DNA of 64,000 nucleotides from Streptomyces aidingensis (GTDB lineage: Bacteria > Actinomycetota > Actinomycetes > Streptomycetales > Streptomycetaceae), in the NCBI RefSeq assembly GCF_900112355.1, contig NZ_FOLM01000003.1, positions 440,274 through 504,273 on the forward strand, in the 5' to 3' direction. The notes beneath the pieces were generated by a model that saw only the letters and a list, made by a program, of their open reading frames with translations, did not search any database and was not told the origin of the DNA. The translations under genes and the position numbers were made by a program. Below, piece by piece: positions 18,990 to 27,625 of this stretch; position 1 is the stretch's first letter; each line of letters opens with the position of its first letter.

Positions 18990-20863
18990 CGGCCCTCCCC
19001 GGCTTCGGCCGGGCCGGTGACCGGGTTGGCGAGCGGATTGGCGACGGTGCCGTGCACCACGTCGAAGCCCTCGTCACGCTCCGCCCGGTCGTGGAAGCCG
19101 CCGCCCAGCAGCTGCTCGCGGTTGAGCGCCACCCGGTCGAACTCGGCGGCGAACAGCCCGAAGTCGTCGCAGCGGTCGGCGAGTTCCGGGAAGCGGCGGT
19201 GGTAGCGCTCGATCTCGGCCCGCACCAGCGCCCAGAACTCGGCCTCCGGGACACCGAGATGGGTCTCCGCCAGCGGGGCGAAGAACCGGAAGTGGCCGGC
19301 GAACACCGCGGAGAGCAGCGAGTGTGCCAGCTCGTGCGCGGGCCAGCGCAGCAGCACCCGGTCCGCCCGGGCGGAGAGCGCGGCGTATTCGGGCCGCCGC
19401 TCCGGCAGCAGATTGACATCCTCGGCGAAGTCCTTGACCGCGATGCCGACCGGGATGTCGGCGGCGTCGTAGAGGATGACGGTGTTCTCGCCGTGCGGGC
19501 AGAAGGCGGTGCCGTAGCGGTAGAGGTGGTGCAGCAGCCCGGGCAGCAGAGCGGCCAGAAAGCGGGCCAGCCAGTCGCGCGGCGGCAGACCGGAGCGGGC
19601 GACGAGCTCGGCGGCCAGCGCCCGGCCGTCCGAGCCGGTCTTGAGCAGCGCGGCCATGGTGCGGGCCTTCTCGCCCGCGCGCAGCAGGGCGGGCAGCGGC
19701 TCCCGCCAGACGGCGCCGAGCAGTTCGTGATAGCGGTAGGGCGCGTCCCCGATTCCCTCGTACAGCGGATGCCGCACGGCCACCGACGCCACCTCGCCCA
19801 GCGGATGGAAACGCAGCTCGTCGCGGAGATAGGGGTCGGCGGCGCGCAGCCCGTGCAGCCAGGCGGTGATGTCCGGGGCGGCGCCGGTCGGTTCGGTGGA
19901 CAGCCCGCGCCAGACCAGCGTGTTGCGGATGAGCAGCGGCACCTTGACGTTGTGGCGGTGCGGATGATCCAGATTGGCCAGGGTGCGGATGGACTGCAGC
20001 GGGCGGTAGCGGTCCGGGCCCTCGCCGAGCCGGACCAGGCGTCCGTCGGCCAGATAGGGCGCGAACAGCGGGACCACCGCCTCGTCCCAGTGGAAGGGGT
20101 GCACGGGCAGCCAGCGGTAGTCGGCGGGGGAGCGGCCGGCGGCCGTGCAGGCGTCCTCCAGGGCGGCGGCGAACTGCTTGCGGGTGGACTCGTCCAGTTC
20201 CCCGGCGAGCAGCCGGTCCTGGGTGTCCAGGCCGGGGACGCCGGCATAGCCGGCCAGCGAGGTGTGCACGGCGGCCCAGACCAGCCGCACCGCACCGGCC
20301 GCCTCGGGGGCGTAGGCGGCGGCGTCGGAGGCGGCGAAGCCCAGCCGGCCCTTGTTGAGCACCATGCACGGGTGGCCGTCCTGGTGGGCCTCCAGCTCCA
20401 GATGGTCCAGATCGGCCAGGGCGGCGGCGGGCAGGGCGCGGGCCAGGGTCAGCGCCTCGGCGCGGCGGGTGGCGAGCAGTTCGCGCAGTGCCTCGGCGGT
20501 GGTCGGGCCGTCCCAGCCGAGCACGGCGCGGGCGTCCAGGAACAGCCGCTCCGGGCCGGCTTCGCCCGGGTCCGCGCCGGGACCGGACTCCGGGGCCGGG
20601 TGGCGGCGCACCGAGGACTCGTCGATGCGCCAGGTGGCGAAGGTGCCGCGGGCGGCGCGGAAGGTCCAGTACACGCCGTCGCCCAGTTCCAGGCGGTAGC
20701 CGTCGCCGGCCGGTTCCGCCGGATCGGGCACGGGCGTGAGCAGTTCCTCGTAGGCGAACTCGGCGAGCGCCTTGGCCAGCAGCCGGCGTCCGGCCGCGGC
20801 CCAGTGCTCCGGGCCCGGGTGGTCGATGCGGCCGGTCGGGCCGGTCGGGTCGGCGGGGATCAA
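18986..20863 (-). CDS. IucA/IucC-family siderophore synthetase (first)
   Basis: Predicted 625-residue NRPS-independent siderophore synthetase that adenylates a carboxylate, typically citrate, and condenses it with an amine or hydroxylamine. Family landmarks are GHPCMVLNKGRLGF, WLPVHPFHWDE, SIRTLANLDHPHRHNVKVPLL, the ATP-binding CPHGENTVILYD and AVKDFAEDVNLLPE, and a C-terminal FhuF-like helical domain. The likely start is TTG at 20863, overlapping the MFS stop as TTGA with GAGGAG upstream. Together with the second synthetase it should join two arms onto the central acid. Confidence 0.9.
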   Translation of the reverse strand: MIPADPTGPTGRIDHPGPEHWAAAGRRLLAKALAEFAYEELLTPVPDPAEPAGDGYRLELGDGVYWTFRAARGTFATWRIDESSVRRHPAPESGPGADPGEAGPERLFLDARAVLGWDGPTTAEALRELLATRRAEALTLARALPAAALADLDHLELEAHQDGHPCMVLNKGRLGFAASDAAAYAPEAAGAVRLVWAAVHTSLAGYAGVPGLDTQDRLLAGELDESTRKQFAAALEDACTAAGRSPADYRWLPVHPFHWDEAVVPLFAPYLADGRLVRLGEGPDRYRPLQSIRTLANLDHPHRHNVKVPLLIRNTLVWRGLSTEPTGAAPDITAWLHGLRAADPYLRDELRFHPLGEVASVAVRHPLYEGIGDAPYRYHELLGAVWREPLPALLRAGEKARTMAALLKTGSDGRALAAELVARSGLPPRDWLARFLAALLPGLLHHLYRYGTAFCPHGENTVILYDAADIPVGIAVKDFAEDVNLLPERRPEYAALSARADRVLLRWPAHELAHSLLSAVFAGHFRFFAPLAETHLGVPEAEFWALVRAEIERYHRRFPELADRCDDFGLFAAEFDRVALNREQLLGGGFHDRAERDEGFDVVHGTVANPLANPVTGPAEAGEGR

Positions 20864-22320
20864 CGTGCGTGCTCCTCGATCGGGACGGCGGGCTGAACGG
20901 CGGGCTGGGAGGAGGGCTGGACGGGGGGAGCGGCGTGCCGGGCCCCGGCGGCGTCCGGCGCGGCGGGGACCGGGGCGGCGGCCGTCGCGGCGGGCCGGAG
21001 CGGTCCGCCGGAACGGGCGCCCGGCAGAGCCGCCGCGGGGGCGGCGGGCCGCGGGGCGGGGGCCAGTGAGACCAGGCCGGCGCAGAGCAGGGCGCCGGCC
21101 GCCACGGCGAGCGGCAGCGCCAGATCGGCCGACACGGCGGCGGCAGCGGCCAGCGGGGCGGCGATCAGGCCCAGCGAGCGGACCGTCTCCACCCCCGTGA
21201 AGGCCGGTCCCGCCGTGCCGGTGGCGCGGAACATCCGCAGCTCCACCGCGACCTGGCCCAGACCCAGCGCGGCGCCGAACAGCAGCCGCCCGCCGGCCAT
21301 CGCCGCAACACCGGAGGCGGCCCACTGCCACAGGAAACCGGCCGCCGCCACGCCCAGCGCGGCGGGCAGCAGCCGCGGCCCCAGCAGGTCGTGGCAGCGG
21401 CGGGCGAACGGCAGCACCAGCAGCGCCGCCACGCTGGGCAGGAAGTAGAGCACCGCCGAGCCCGCGTCGCCGCTGCCGAGTTCCAGCGCCAGTTCGGTGA
21501 AGAACGGCCGGGACACCGTGAGCGCGAAGTCGAAGGCCACCCCGATCAGTGCCGCCTGGGCGAGCAGCAGCAGCCGGCCGCGCCGTATTCGGCCGCCCGG
21601 CGGGGGCAGCCCGGGGCCCGGACGGGACGGGACGGGGCCGGCGCCGGGCGCCGCGGCCGGTGCCGCCTCGCCGGCCGTGCGGGCGAGCGGCAGCCGGGCC
21701 AGCATGCGCCAGACCAGCACCGCGAGCGCCACATCCAGCAGGGCGAAGGCCGAGATGCCCAGCCGGGGCTGCGGCAGCGCCAGCACCCCCGCCCCCACCA
21801 GCGTGGCGGCCACCGCCGCCACATGGAACACCACCACGATGGCGCAGATCCCGGCCAGCCTGGCATGGTCGGCGTCGGTGCCCTCCTCCGCCCTGCGGGT
21901 GTACTCGCCGATCAGCGCCGGGTAGGCCAGCAGCAGCGAGGCATTGGTCGCCACGCAGGCCGCGGACAGCCCGGTGAACCAGGCGTAGTCGGGTGCCGCG
22001 CCCAGCAGCAGGTCGCACACCGAGGCCGCGCACAGCCCGGCCAGCACCAGCCGGTGCGGCGCCCAGCGGCGGGCGGCCAGCCCCCACAGCGGCAGCGCGG
22101 CCAGCCCGACGATCCGGCACACCCACAGATACAGGCCGGTGGCGCCGGGGTCGTCGATGCCGTAGAGCCGCTCGAAGAGCTGCGGCAGAAACGGTGTCAG
22201 GGCCGTCTCGGCGATCAGATACAGCCCGATGACGGCGATCAGCACCACGCGTATGCCATGCCCCCCGGCCGGTGCCGCCGGTGCCGCCGGTGCGGCGGGG
22301 GCTCCTCCCGGCGCGGTCAT
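20860..22320 (-). CDS. MFS transporter, probable siderophore exporter
   Basis: Predicted 486-residue major facilitator with about 12 transmembrane helices. It starts MTAPGG with a Pro/Ala-rich leader, then VVLIAVIGLYLIAETALTPFLPQLF. A long cytosolic loop divides the two halves, and the C-terminal tail is long and Ala/Pro-rich. Its ATG overlaps the hydroxylase stop (22317-22320), and its stop overlaps the next synthetase start. Embedding inside the biosynthetic operon makes export of the finished siderophore the obvious role, as for PvsC in vibrioferrin clusters. Confidence 0.87.
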   Translation of the reverse strand: MTAPGGAPAAPAAPAAPAGGHGIRVVLIAVIGLYLIAETALTPFLPQLFERLYGIDDPGATGLYLWVCRIVGLAALPLWGLAARRWAPHRLVLAGLCAASVCDLLLGAAPDYAWFTGLSAACVATNASLLLAYPALIGEYTRRAEEGTDADHARLAGICAIVVVFHVAAVAATLVGAGVLALPQPRLGISAFALLDVALAVLVWRMLARLPLARTAGEAAPAAAPGAGPVPSRPGPGLPPPGGRIRRGRLLLLAQAALIGVAFDFALTVSRPFFTELALELGSGDAGSAVLYFLPSVAALLVLPFARRCHDLLGPRLLPAALGVAAAGFLWQWAASGVAAMAGGRLLFGAALGLGQVAVELRMFRATGTAGPAFTGVETVRSLGLIAAPLAAAAAVSADLALPLAVAAGALLCAGLVSLAPAPRPAAPAAALPGARSGGPLRPAATAAAPVPAAPDAAGARHAAPPVQPSSQPAVQPAVPIEEHAR

Positions 22321-23744
22321 GTCCGGCTGCCCACCGGGTCCGTGGCCGGGTCCTCCGGGCGGGCCGGGGCAGGCACCACCGGCGCATCGGCGGCGGGCAG
22401 GCCGAAGGTGGTCCAGGAGACCCGCTCCGGCACCGGCACCACGTCCCGCCCGGCCACGGTGTTGAGCACGGTGGCGGCACGCCAGGCGCCCAGGGTCAGA
22501 TCCGGGGCGCCCACCCCGTGCGAGTGCATCTCGGCGTTCTGCACATAGAGCGTGCCGGTCACCCGCGGGTCCAGGGCGACCCGGTAGCGGCCGTCCACCC
22601 GGTAGCGGCCCTTGGCGTCCCAGTCGATCAGCCCGGCCAGCGGTTCCAGGCAGTCCGGCCGCCGCGCCGCATAGCCGGTGGCCGCCACCACCGCGCCGGT
22701 GCGCACCGTGAACTCCGCGTCCTGGTCGGCATTGCGGCAGCTCAGCAGATAGCCCTCGCCGTCCGGCCGGACGGCGGTGAGCTCCGTTCCCGGATGCAGC
22801 GCGGCGCGCGGGCGCCCGCCGCCGATGGTCCGCTCGTACAGCTCGTCGTGGATCTCGCCCAGCGTGTCCGCGCTGACGCCCTTGTAGAGCTGCCACTGGC
22901 TGCGCACCAGTTCCTCGCGCCGGGTCTCGGGCAGCGAGCGGAAGTGGCGGATGTAGTCGGGGGTGAAATGCTCCAGCCCGATCTTGGAGTACTCCATGGG
23001 CGCGAACGCCGGGGTGCGGGCCAGCCACCGCACATACGGGCCGCCCCGGCCCTCGCCGTCCTGCCGGCGCAGCAGGTCCAGCAGCACCTCGGCGCCGGAC
23101 TGGCCGGCCCCGATCACCGTCACGTCGCCGGCCCGGTCCGCCAGCGTCTCGCGGTGGGTGCGGTAGTCGGCGCTGTGCAGCACCCGGCCGCGGTGCGCCG
23201 GGTCGGCCAGCAGCGGGCGCAGCGGCTCCGGCACCACCGGCTCGGTGCCCACGCCGAGCACCACCTGACGGGCCGGCACCCGCTCGGTGACGCCCGCGGC
23301 GCTGCGGAAGACGACCGTGAAGACGCCCCGGTCCGCGTCCCACTCCACGGCGGTCACCCGGGCGTCGAAGCGGCAGGACGGCAGGGATTCGGCGACCCAG
23401 CGGCAGTAGTGGTCGTACTCCCGGCGCGGGATGTGGAACCGCTCGGCGAAGAAGAACGGGAACAGCCGGCCGTGGGCGCGCAGATAGTTGAGAAAGGTCC
23501 ACGGGCTGGTCGGGTCCGCCATGGTGGCCAGGTCGGCCAGGAACGGCACCTGGAGCACCGTGCCCTCCATCAGCAGCCCGGGGTGCCAGGAGAAGGCCGG
23601 CCGGCCGTCCAGGAACAGGGTGCGCAGCCCCGGCACCCCGTCGGCGAGCGCCGCCAGCGAGAGATTGAACGGGCCGATGCCGACGCCGACCAGATCATAG
23701 GGCGCGGCGGGTCCGGGTGCGGTGGAGTCGGGTGCTGTGGTCAA
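22317..23744 (-). CDS. SidA/IucD/PvdA-family N-hydroxylase
   Basis: Predicted 475-residue FAD- and NADPH-dependent monooxygenase that hydroxylates a primary amine of a diamine or amino acid to make hydroxamate arms. It has the FAD motif GVGIGPFNLSLA, the substrate-side SWHPGLLMEGTVLQVPFLAD, the NADPH motif VIGAGQSGAEVL and the ATGY segment. The TTG start at 23744 is supported by GGAGG seven bases upstream. Because the operon makes 1,3-diaminopropane, I infer N-hydroxylation of that diamine, as for RhbE in rhizobactin 1021 synthesis. Confidence 0.9.
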   Translation of the reverse strand: MTTAPDSTAPGPAAPYDLVGVGIGPFNLSLAALADGVPGLRTLFLDGRPAFSWHPGLLMEGTVLQVPFLADLATMADPTSPWTFLNYLRAHGRLFPFFFAERFHIPRREYDHYCRWVAESLPSCRFDARVTAVEWDADRGVFTVVFRSAAGVTERVPARQVVLGVGTEPVVPEPLRPLLADPAHRGRVLHSADYRTHRETLADRAGDVTVIGAGQSGAEVLLDLLRRQDGEGRGGPYVRWLARTPAFAPMEYSKIGLEHFTPDYIRHFRSLPETRREELVRSQWQLYKGVSADTLGEIHDELYERTIGGGRPRAALHPGTELTAVRPDGEGYLLSCRNADQDAEFTVRTGAVVAATGYAARRPDCLEPLAGLIDWDAKGRYRVDGRYRVALDPRVTGTLYVQNAEMHSHGVGAPDLTLGAWRAATVLNTVAGRDVVPVPERVSWTTFGLPAADAPVVPAPARPEDPATDPVGSRT

Positions 23745-23783
23745 CGTGGTGCCTCCGCGGTCGGATGAGGGCGGGCGGTGCGG

Positions 23784-25613
23784 TCAGGAAGCGGCGAACG
23801 GGTTGGGCAGGTCGATGTAGACGGACTGGGAGTGCACCTCGCCCACCAGCTCGTCGAGGCCGTCCACGCAGGTGAGGTAGTTGCCCTTGCAGCGCAGCAC
23901 GGGCGCGTCCAGCAGCAGGTCCAGCAGGCCCTTGGCCCCGGGCTCGGCGGCGCGCAGCCGCCCCAGGGTGCGGCGTGCCACGGCCAGCAGCGCCGCCTCG
24001 TCGGCCAGGCCCAGGGCGCCGAACGCGCCGATCACGCCGAGCAGATTGTTGATGCCCAGGTAGTAGGCCACCCGCTCGTCCACAAAGGCGTCCTCGAAGA
24101 CCAGTTCCACCCCCTCGGCGGCGCCCGGCAGCAGCCGCTCCAGTTCACCGGCGCGGGAGGCGGCCAGGTAGTAGCCCTGGCTGTCCCGGTACCAGGCGGC
24201 GCACGGCAGCGCGTCGGCCGGGTCCAGGCCGACCAGGGTGTTCTGGTGGTGCGGCTCCAGGGCGATGCCGTAGCGGGCCTGGAGCCGGATCAGCGGCACC
24301 GCCAGCACCTCCAGATAGCGGGCATACCAGCGGGCCGCGGCCTGGGGCCCGGACAGGCGGTGCGCGGCGGCGGTGCGCTCCACCGCCGCGGCCAGCAGCG
24401 CCCGGTGGCGGGGCGGCGAGCCGTCGCCGGGGCCGGTGCGTTCGGCGAGCAGCCCGGCCACGCAGACCGCGTGCGGGCTGCCCGGGCCGGACCGGAACGG
24501 GTTGTCGCGGATGGCGGTCTCCAGCCCGGTCTCGGTGCCGTCCGGGCCGCCGCCCACGGAGATCCAGGCGAAGTCGCGCAGGATGCTGAACTCCGGGTGC
24601 TCGGCGCGCAGCCAGCCGGCCGGCCCGGCGGCCAGCAGCCGGGCCGCCCGCACCCCCAGCCGCATCTCCGGCCGCAGGTTGTTGCGGCGGGAGTTGGTGA
24701 TCCGCATGCCGAGCGAGAGCTTGAGCATCACCTCGGCGTCCGGCCGGTGCACGGTGCGCACCGAGGACGTCGGCCACCAGGCCGGACCGCCCGGCCCGAG
24801 CGGGCGCAGCAGCCCGGCGGACAGCAGGTCGGCCACCTCGGGGCGGTCCATGATCTCCCGGGCCTGCCAGGGGTGTGCCGGGACGGGCACGGTGCCCGGC
24901 GGCAGTCCGGGTCCGCCGGGTCCGCCGGGTCCGCCCGGGGCGAGCGGGGCGAGCAGCGCGGCGGGGTCGCCGCCGTCCCAGCTCTCGCCGGTCACCACGG
25001 AGGGATCGGCGGCGAACCAGTGCAGCGGAAAGGAGCCGCGCAGCTCGGGGGAGTAGGCCGCCAGCTCCCGGTCGGAGGCCTCCTCCCGGCTCTTGGGCGC
25101 CGGGTGGAAGGGGTGGCCGAGCAGCAGCGCCTGCTCGCCCGCCAGGAATCCGGCCGCCGGGAATCCGTCCGGCCGCGGGCCGGCCTGCGCGTCCTCACCG
25201 GCGTCCCCGGCGCGGCGGGCGGCGGCGAGGTGCACCGCGGTACGGCGGGCCGAGTTCAGCACCCGGGCCACCGCGTCGGTGCCCGGGTGCGGCGGCAGGC
25301 CGCGTCCGGCCGTGGTCTGGCGGATCAGGGCGGCGGCCACCAGCGCGGCATCGGCCGGAGCGCCGGCGGGCAGCACCTCGGCGCGCCCCAGGCGGTGCCA
25401 GCCGGTCGGCGACCGGTAGCGCACCGGGACGCTCAGCCGGACCCCGCTGGCCGGCAGGTCCAGCAGCAGGCGCTGCCCGGCGGGCGGCACCGCGGTGCCG
25501 GTCTCCCGCAGATAGGCGCGCAGCAGGGTCTCGGTGGCGGCGGCGTCCCCGGCGAGCAGGGCGTCCGGGTGGTCCAGCGGGTCCGGCCCCGGGGACGGCG
25601 GGTGCATGGTCAT
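23784..25613 (-). CDS. IucA/IucC-family siderophore synthetase (second)
   Basis: Predicted 609-residue NRPS-independent siderophore synthetase. The signature LLGHPFHPAPKSREEA is intact, as are VPAHPWQ, PTSSVRTV, KLSLGMRITNSRRNNLRPEM and the ATP-site LEPHHQNTLVGL. A Gly/Pro run (PGGPGGPGGPG) interrupts the N-terminal third. ATG at 25613 has GGAG eight bases upstream. Two synthetases in one operon imply stepwise acylation of a central dicarboxylate or tricarboxylate; which acts first cannot be read from sequence. Confidence 0.9.
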   Translation of the reverse strand: MTMHPPSPGPDPLDHPDALLAGDAAATETLLRAYLRETGTAVPPAGQRLLLDLPASGVRLSVPVRYRSPTGWHRLGRAEVLPAGAPADAALVAAALIRQTTAGRGLPPHPGTDAVARVLNSARRTAVHLAAARRAGDAGEDAQAGPRPDGFPAAGFLAGEQALLLGHPFHPAPKSREEASDRELAAYSPELRGSFPLHWFAADPSVVTGESWDGGDPAALLAPLAPGGPGGPGGPGLPPGTVPVPAHPWQAREIMDRPEVADLLSAGLLRPLGPGGPAWWPTSSVRTVHRPDAEVMLKLSLGMRITNSRRNNLRPEMRLGVRAARLLAAGPAGWLRAEHPEFSILRDFAWISVGGGPDGTETGLETAIRDNPFRSGPGSPHAVCVAGLLAERTGPGDGSPPRHRALLAAAVERTAAAHRLSGPQAAARWYARYLEVLAVPLIRLQARYGIALEPHHQNTLVGLDPADALPCAAWYRDSQGYYLAASRAGELERLLPGAAEGVELVFEDAFVDERVAYYLGINNLLGVIGAFGALGLADEAALLAVARRTLGRLRAAEPGAKGLLDLLLDAPVLRCKGNYLTCVDGLDELVGEVHSQSVYIDLPNPFAAS

Positions 25614-25630
25614 CGGCGGCGCTCCGGTGG

Positions 25631-25660
25631 GAACGGGAACAGGAACGGGGACAGGAACGG
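25631..25660. repeat. Short hexamer repeat ahead of the second synthetase
   Basis: Five tandem copies of a GAACGG-like hexamer (GAACGG, GAACAG, GAACGG, GGACAG, GAACGG) lie in the 53-bp gap between the type III decarboxylase and the synthetase. This is a slippage-prone tract in the leader of the downstream gene. Confidence 0.6.
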
Positions 25661-25666
25661 GCGGCC

Positions 25667-26929
25667 TCACAGCAGCAGCCGTTCGGCGGGCGGATGGCCC
25701 AGGAAGTGCGGCATGGCGAACTCCCATCCGTAGGAGCCGGCCCGCGGAAAGACCACCAGATCGCCCGCGCGCACCCGCTCCACATGGACGTCCCGCAGCA
25801 GGGTGTCCTCGGGGGTGCACAGCTCGCCGACCACGGTCACCCGGGTGTTCTCGGCGGCCGGCCGGGGGCTGCCGGGCTCGCCCCACTCCGGCACCGGCAG
25901 CACCGCGATGTTGTGCACCAGGTCCCAGGAGGTGGGCAGCTGGAAATGGTTGATCCCGCCGCGCAGCATCACGAACCACTGGCCGAAGGAGTGCTTCACA
26001 TCGGTGACCTCGGCGGCGTACCAGCCGCAGTCGGTGACCAGGAAGCGGCCGGGCTCCAGCAGTACCCGGGCCCCGGCCGGTGGCGGGGTGGCCGCGATCA
26101 GCTCGCCGAACCGGGCGGTGTCGAAGGACTGCTCGCCGTCGAAGTCCACGCCGATGCCGCCGCCGATGTCGATCTGCCGCAGCTCGATGCCGTGCGCGGC
26201 GGCGGTCGCCCCGCTCCACGTCATGCACCAGCGCAGATAGTCGGCGTGGGCGGCGGCGTCCAGATTGTTGGAGGCGGCGTGGATGTGGAAGCCGGTCAGC
26301 TCGACGCCGGGCAGCTTCCGGGCCTGCTCCAGCACCTGCGGGACATCCGGCTCGGCCACCCCGAACTGCGAGGGGACACCGCCCATGTGCAGGGAGCCGG
26401 TGACCGGGATGCGCTCGGGATTGACCCGCAGCGCGACCCGTGCCGTGGTGCCCAGGCCGGCCGCGATCCGGCTGATGCGGTGCAGCTCCAGCAGGCTCTC
26501 GGCGTTGATGGCCTCGGCCCCGGCGGTGATCAGATCGGTCAGCACGGGCACGGTCTTGGCCGGGCCGGCCGCGACCACCGGCACCGGCCCGCCGTCCGCC
26601 CGGCCCGCCCGGCCCGCCAGGGCCTCCAGGGCCAGGGCGAGTTCGCTGCGCGAGGCCACCTCGAAGCCGTCCACATGCGGGGCCAGGCCGTGCAGCACCC
26701 CGGGGAAGGAGTTGGCCTTGACGGCGTAGTACACCGCGGCCCAGGGCGGCAGCGCGGCGCGCAGTTCCCGGGCGCGGCCGGCGGCCGTCTCCGGGTCGTA
26801 GAGATAGGCGGCCAGCGGGCCGGGGCCGGCCGCGGACCTGTCCAGCAGTCTGCGGCGCACCCGTTCGGGAAGCGCGGTGACCGGATGGGCGGCCCGGGGG
26901 GCGGCGGAGGGCGGAAGCTCGATGGACAC
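25667..26929 (-). CDS. Type III PLP-dependent decarboxylase (Orn/DAP decarboxylase fold)
   Basis: Predicted 420-residue alanine-racemase-fold decarboxylase. The PLP lysine is in AVYYAVKANSFPGVL; a His in GFHIHAASNN, the glycine-rich IDIGGGIGVDF, LLEPGRFLV, and the second-subunit Cys in VGELCTPEDTLL complete the site. The closest functional types in siderophore operons are SbnH (staphyloferrin B) and PvsE (vibrioferrin), which decarboxylate citryl-amino acids or an amino acid precursor. Here it coexists with a separate diaminobutyrate decarboxylase, so it probably acts on another arm or an intermediate. GTG at 26929 has GAGG six bases upstream. Confidence 0.88.
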   Translation of the reverse strand: MSIELPPSAAPRAAHPVTALPERVRRRLLDRSAAGPGPLAAYLYDPETAAGRARELRAALPPWAAVYYAVKANSFPGVLHGLAPHVDGFEVASRSELALALEALAGRAGRADGGPVPVVAAGPAKTVPVLTDLITAGAEAINAESLLELHRISRIAAGLGTTARVALRVNPERIPVTGSLHMGGVPSQFGVAEPDVPQVLEQARKLPGVELTGFHIHAASNNLDAAAHADYLRWCMTWSGATAAAHGIELRQIDIGGGIGVDFDGEQSFDTARFGELIAATPPPAGARVLLEPGRFLVTDCGWYAAEVTDVKHSFGQWFVMLRGGINHFQLPTSWDLVHNIAVLPVPEWGEPGSPRPAAENTRVTVVGELCTPEDTLLRDVHVERVRAGDLVVFPRAGSYGWEFAMPHFLGHPPAERLLL

Positions 26930-26948
26930 GGTGGCCTCGGTCTCGCGG

Positions 26949-27530
26949 TCAGGCGCCGCGGAGCGGCCGGACGATCATGGTGTGCGGACGCCAGCCGGGA
27001 TACGGCGCGAGCTGTCCCACCGGCCGGAAGCCGAAACGGGCGTAGCGGTCCAGCACCACGTCGTTGCCCTCGGCGATCAGCGCGGCGGCGCGTTCCTCGG
27101 TGCGCGACGCGAGGAAGGACTCCAGCAGCGTGACGGCCACCCGGGTGCGGCGCCAGGCGGGGGCGACCAGCAGCTCGCACAGGCCGACCGTGCGCCCGGG
27201 GTACTCGCGGGTGAACTCCGGGTCGGGGCGCGGCGTCAGCCCCTCCCACCACAGGGTGTCGCCGGGCAGGGTGTAGCCGTAGAAGTAGCCGGCCACCCTG
27301 CCGTCCGGTTCTTCGGCGGCCACCAGGGCGAAGCCGGGGCGTCCGGCGTGCCGCAGCAGCCGCTCGGCTATCGGCGGGTCGTTGTGGTCCGGCAGATGCA
27401 GGGCCTCGGCGTAGACCTCCTCATATGCCTTGGCCCAGCGGGCCGGGTCCTCGGCGACGGCGGCGCCGTCGAGGTGGCGCAGGCGCGGCGCCGCCGTGGT
27501 GGCGGCCGCGGTCGGATCGTTGGCGGGCAT
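26949..27530 (-). CDS. GNAT-family N-acetyltransferase
   Basis: Predicted 193-residue acyl-CoA-dependent N-acyltransferase. GNAT features include AGYFYGYTLPGD, the core strand LCELLVAPAWRRTRVAVTLLE with the pyrophosphate-binding turn, and a C-terminal DVVLDRYARFGFRPVG. It is smaller than IucB/RhbD-type enzymes. Its place between the two decarboxylase genes suggests acylation of the N-hydroxylated diamine to a hydroxamate; the acyl group is unknown. Confidence 0.83.
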   Translation of the reverse strand: MPANDPTAAATTAAPRLRHLDGAAVAEDPARWAKAYEEVYAEALHLPDHNDPPIAERLLRHAGRPGFALVAAEEPDGRVAGYFYGYTLPGDTLWWEGLTPRPDPEFTREYPGRTVGLCELLVAPAWRRTRVAVTLLESFLASRTEERAAALIAEGNDVVLDRYARFGFRPVGQLAPYPGWRPHTMIVRPLRGA

Positions 27531-27625
27531 GGCGGGGTGCTTCCTCTCTGCTCGGCGCGCCGCCTAGGGCGCGCAGCTGCGGATACGAAGGCGGGCGGGG
27601 CGGGCGGGTGCCGGACGGGCCGGCG

